The translations under genes and the position numbers were made by a program. A model generated the notes under the pieces. It was not told the DNA's origin, made no database searches, and saw only the letters and a program-made list of their open reading frames with translations. Shown in pieces: positions 62,101 through 64,000 of a stretch of 64,000 nucleotides of DNA (the first letter of the stretch is position 1; every line of letters starts with the position of its first letter). Where the stretch lies: the NCBI GenBank assembly GCA_019454225.1, contig CP075370.1, forward strand, positions 496,001-560,000. Reading direction: 5' to 3'. The DNA comes from Paracoccaceae bacterium. Lineage in GTDB: Bacteria > Pseudomonadota > Alphaproteobacteria > Rhodobacterales > Rhodobacteraceae.

Positions 62101-63672
62101 ATACTGCTTCGACAGCACGGCGGCGGGCGTGTCGTCGCCCATGGATGCCACCAGCTCCTTGCCGTCCTCGGCCATCGGCGTCAGGACCTGCTCCAGCTCC
62201 TCGACCGAATAGCCCGCCGCGATCTGGCGCCGCCGCAGGTCGGCCCCGCTGAACAGCGCCTTTTCCGGGACGTCCCGCAGCAGCGCGTTCAGGTCGACCA
62301 CCTTGTCGATCCACTCGCCATAGGGCTGGGCGGCGGCGAGTTTGTTCTTCATCTGCGCGTCGTGGTACAGCTTGCCGTTCGCCATATCGACGGCGATCAT
62401 CTGTCCCGGTCCCAGCGCGCCCTTCTCGCGCACCGTGGTTTCGTCCACCGGCACCATCCCGGCCTCGGACCCCGCGATCAGCAGCCCGTCGCCGGTGATG
62501 ACATAGCGCATCGGCCGCAGGCCGTTGCGGTCAAGGCCCCCGCAGACCCAGCGGCCATCGGTCATCGCCAGCGCGGCGGGCCCGTCCCAGGGCTCCATCA
62601 CCGCGTTGCAATAGGCATACATGTCCTGCCACGCCTTCGGCAGCTCGATGGTCGACTTCGACCAGGCCTCGGGCACCAGCATGGTCTTGGCCATCGGCGC
62701 AGAACGCCCCGACCGCACCAGCACCTCGAACACCGCATCCAGCGCCCCGCTGTCCGAGGTGCCCGACGGGATGATCGGCTTGATGTCCTCGGCCGCTTCG
62801 CCAAACGCATTGTGCGCCATGCGAATCTCGTGCGATTTCATCCAGTTGACGTTACCCTTCAGCGTATTGATCTCGCCGTTGTGGGCCAGCATCCGGAACG
62901 GCTGCGCCAGCCACCACTGCGGGAAGGTGTTGGTCGAATACCGCTGGTGATAGATCGCAAAGGCGGATTCGAACCGCTCGTCCATCAGGTCGGGATAGAA
63001 CACCGCCACCTGCTCGGCCAGCATCATGCCCTTGTAGATGATGCTGCGGCACGACAGGCTGCACAGGTACATCCCCTGGATATGCGCCGCCAGCGCCGCC
63101 TTCTCGATCCGCCGCCGGATGATGTAGAGTTCGCGCTCGAACGCCTCCTGGTCGATGTCCTTGTCGCAGCGGATCAGGATCTGCTCGATCTCGGGCCGGG
63201 TCGCGTTGGCCTTCTCGCCCAGCACCGACACATCCACCGGCACATGCCGCCAGCCATAGATGTAGTGCCCCATCCGCAGGACTTCGGTCTCCACGATGGT
63301 CCGGCACCGCTCCTGCGCGCCGAAATCGGTGCGCGGCAGGAACACCTGCCCCACGGCGATCAGCTTGCCCATGTCGGGCTCGTGCCCGGTGCGGCGGATC
63401 ACGTCATAGAAGAACTTCACCGGAATCTGCACATGGATGCCCGCGCCGTCGCCGGTCTTGCCGTCGGCATCCACCGCCCCCCGGTGCCACACCGCCTTCA
63501 GCGCGGCGATCCCGTTCTCGACCACCTTGCGGCTCGGCTTGCCCGAAATCGCCACGACCAGGCCCACCCCGCAGGACGAATGTTCATCCTCCGCCCGGTA
63601 CAGCCCGTTCCCGTCCAGCCAGGCGCGCTTGGCCTCTTCCGCCGCAACCCAGGCTTCATCATGTTTCGTCAT
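59134..63672 (-). CDS. gltB: Glutamate synthase (NADPH) large subunit
   Basis: A 1512-residue class II amidotransferase that makes glutamate from glutamine and 2-oxoglutarate. The mature N-terminal nucleophile is Cys34 (HSSCGVG), after a 33-residue propeptide of the usual length. The FMN/synthase domain holds ISGHNGGTGASP, and the iron-sulfur cysteines lie in CIMVRQCQSNTCPVGVC. The C-terminal glycine-rich GXGXG-type beta-helix domain is complete. The small subunit gltD is not in the window; it is not downstream, where hmuV converges. The gene lies 12 bp after a GFA-family gene on the same strand, so they may be co-transcribed. Confidence 0.96.
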   Translation of the reverse strand: MTKHDEAWVAAEEAKRAWLDGNGLYRAEDEHSSCGVGLVVAISGKPSRKVVENGIAALKAVWHRGAVDADGKTGDGAGIHVQIPVKFFYDVIRRTGHEPDMGKLIAVGQVFLPRTDFGAQERCRTIVETEVLRMGHYIYGWRHVPVDVSVLGEKANATRPEIEQILIRCDKDIDQEAFERELYIIRRRIEKAALAAHIQGMYLCSLSCRSIIYKGMMLAEQVAVFYPDLMDERFESAFAIYHQRYSTNTFPQWWLAQPFRMLAHNGEINTLKGNVNWMKSHEIRMAHNAFGEAAEDIKPIIPSGTSDSGALDAVFEVLVRSGRSAPMAKTMLVPEAWSKSTIELPKAWQDMYAYCNAVMEPWDGPAALAMTDGRWVCGGLDRNGLRPMRYVITGDGLLIAGSEAGMVPVDETTVREKGALGPGQMIAVDMANGKLYHDAQMKNKLAAAQPYGEWIDKVVDLNALLRDVPEKALFSGADLRRRQIAAGYSVEELEQVLTPMAEDGKELVASMGDDTPAAVLSKQYRPLSHFFRQNFSQVTNPPIDSLRESRVMSLKTRFGNLKNVLDENSSQTEILVLESPFIANAEFEVMVQQFGAQVAFIDCTFPATEGLDDLRQGLERIRAEAEDAVRSGASHLVLTDEHQGPEKVPMPMILATSAVHSWLTRKGLRTFCSVNVRSAECIDPHYFAVLIGCGATTVNAYLAQDSIADRISRGLLDGSLTDAMRRYRDAIDAGLLKIMSKMGISVISSYRGGLNFEAVGLSRAMVAEYFPGMHSRISGIGLHGIEQKLEEVHARGWLGGQDVLPIGGFYKARRSGEKHAWEAQTMHMLQTACDRASYDIWKQYSAAMRANPPIHLRDLLDIKPLGKAVPIEEVESITSIRKRFVTPGMSLGALSPEAHKTLNVAMNRIGAKSDSGEGGEDPAHFTPEPNGDNPSAKIKQVASGRFGVTAEYLNACEELEIKVAQGAKPGEGGQLPGMKVTALIARLRHSTPGVTLISPPPHHDIYSIEDLAQLIYDLKQINPRAKVTVKLVSASGVGTIAAGVAKAKADVILISGHNGGTGASPATSIKYAGLPWEMGLTEAHQVLAMNNLRERVTLRTDGGLRTGRDIVMAAMMGAEEYGIGTAALIAMGCIMVRQCQSNTCPVGVCTQDERLRAKFTGNADKVVNLITFYAQEVREILSQIGARSMDEIIGRADLLTQVSRGAAHLDDLDLNPMLITVDGSQKITYDRSKPRNAVPDTLDAEIIRDGARFFEDGEKMQLSYAVRNTHRTIGTRASSHIVRKFGMRNALQHDHLTVKLAGSCGQSLGAFAVRGLKLEVMGDANDYVGKGLSGGMIVVRQPMSSPLEASENTIIGNTVLYGATDGYLFAAGRAGERFAVRNSGAKVVVEGCGSNGCEYMTGGVAVILGRIGANFGAGMTGGMAYVHDPKGVAEDVMNLDSILTCAVSHPHWEAQLRGLIERHAAETDSRLARRILENWAEERRNFIQVCPKEMVSRLPQPLSDEPARVPAE

Positions 63673-63684
63673 GGCGGCTTCCTT

Positions 63685-64000
63685 TCATTCGCTGTCCAGC
63701 ACGGCGAACTTGTCCACGCAGTCCTGCCGGGTCATCACGTTGCGCCCCGTGCCCGCATAGGCAAAGCTGTCAGGCTTGTGGTCGATGTAGATCTCGTTGG
63801 TCATGGTCAGCCCGTCCGCATCGTCGAAGATGCCGATCGGCAGTTCCAGGTTGCCCGCATAGGGGCCCTCGGCCGTCACCCGGAACCACAGGCCCGATCC
63901 GCATTCGCGGCACCATGCCCGCATCGCCCAGCCGCTGGTCTGGCGCGTGGCGACATGCTCGGCGCCCTCCCAGGTCACATGGCCTTCGGGCACGGTGATC
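63685..64000 (-). CDS. GFA-family (glutathione-dependent formaldehyde-activating enzyme-like) protein, 5' end cut
   Basis: About 105 C-terminal codons are visible; the frame is open to the window edge. The WCRECGSGLWFR segment contains the CxxC pair of the zinc site, and the Glu/Asp-rich LELPIGIFDDADGLTM and IYIDHKPDSFAY segments match GFA/DUF636-type proteins. Their substrate is often unknown. Expression with gltB is possible but no metabolic link is evident. Confidence 0.78.
   Translation of the reverse strand, partial: ITVPEGHVTWEGAEHVATRQTSGWAMRAWCRECGSGLWFRVTAEGPYAGNLELPIGIFDDADGLTMTNEIYIDHKPDSFAYAGTGRNVMTRQDCVDKFAVLDSE

Overview
The window is GC-rich, almost fully coding DNA. Short gaps, ATGA and GTGA start/stop overlaps, and a family mix of YtfQ, DUF2125, DUF3141 and HmuSTUV proteins point to an alphaproteobacterium of the Rhodobacteraceae/Paracoccaceae type. 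No rRNA, tRNA, CRISPR array, transposase or phage gene was seen. Both edges cut genes: ytfR on the left and a GFA-family gene on the right.

1-24.5 kb is a carbohydrate uptake and catabolism island. It opens with a YtfQR-type furanose importer, a DJ-1/PfpI protein and a GntR/FCD regulator, which is divergent from an Fe-alcohol dehydrogenase / aldehyde dehydrogenase / esterase operon. Next come a Gfo/Idh/MocA dehydrogenase and three TIM-barrel sugar isomerases, an enolase-superfamily dehydratase, a second GntR/FCD regulator and a 2-hydroxyacid dehydrogenase. A maltose/glycerol-type importer follows, with two different ATPases and a small membrane protein. The sequence TGGTNNNACCA sits on predicted core promoters at 10.19, 10.35 and 19.94 kb and ties these operons into one probable regulon. 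A TetR gene is divergent from a Tm-1-like / PEP-hydrolase-like / cupin / M24 operon of unknown purpose.

24.8-30.6 kb is a minus-strand envelope cassette: GT2 glycosyltransferase, LpxB-N-like protein, two ArnT/GT39-like transferases and two PAP2 phosphatases. It is separated by a 53-bp imperfect palindrome from a plus-strand acyl-CoA operon (31.0-40.6 kb). That operon encodes an atypical FabI, a DUF3141 protein with a PhaC-like Cys-Asp-His set, MaoC-phosphotransacetylase, acetate kinase, AtoDA, 3-hydroxybutyrate dehydrogenase, 3-hydroxybutyryl-CoA dehydrogenase and an alpha/beta hydrolase. This is the best candidate for an incompletely described system, probably short-chain 3-hydroxyacyl or polyhydroxybutyrate metabolism. 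A 122-bp repeat, about 90% identical, lies at 24.6 and 40.8 kb on either side of these two cassettes.

41-64 kb holds a TPP riboswitch with thiBPQ, a crotonase-like/SDR pair, a DUF2125 protein, pmbA/tldE, an IMPase-family phosphatase and a DUF1269 protein. A heme-uptake locus follows: a TonB receptor, a four-cysteine secreted protein, ExbB, two ExbD proteins (one without the key aspartate) and TonB on one strand, with hmuSTUV on the other. The window ends with gltB and a truncated GFA-family gene.
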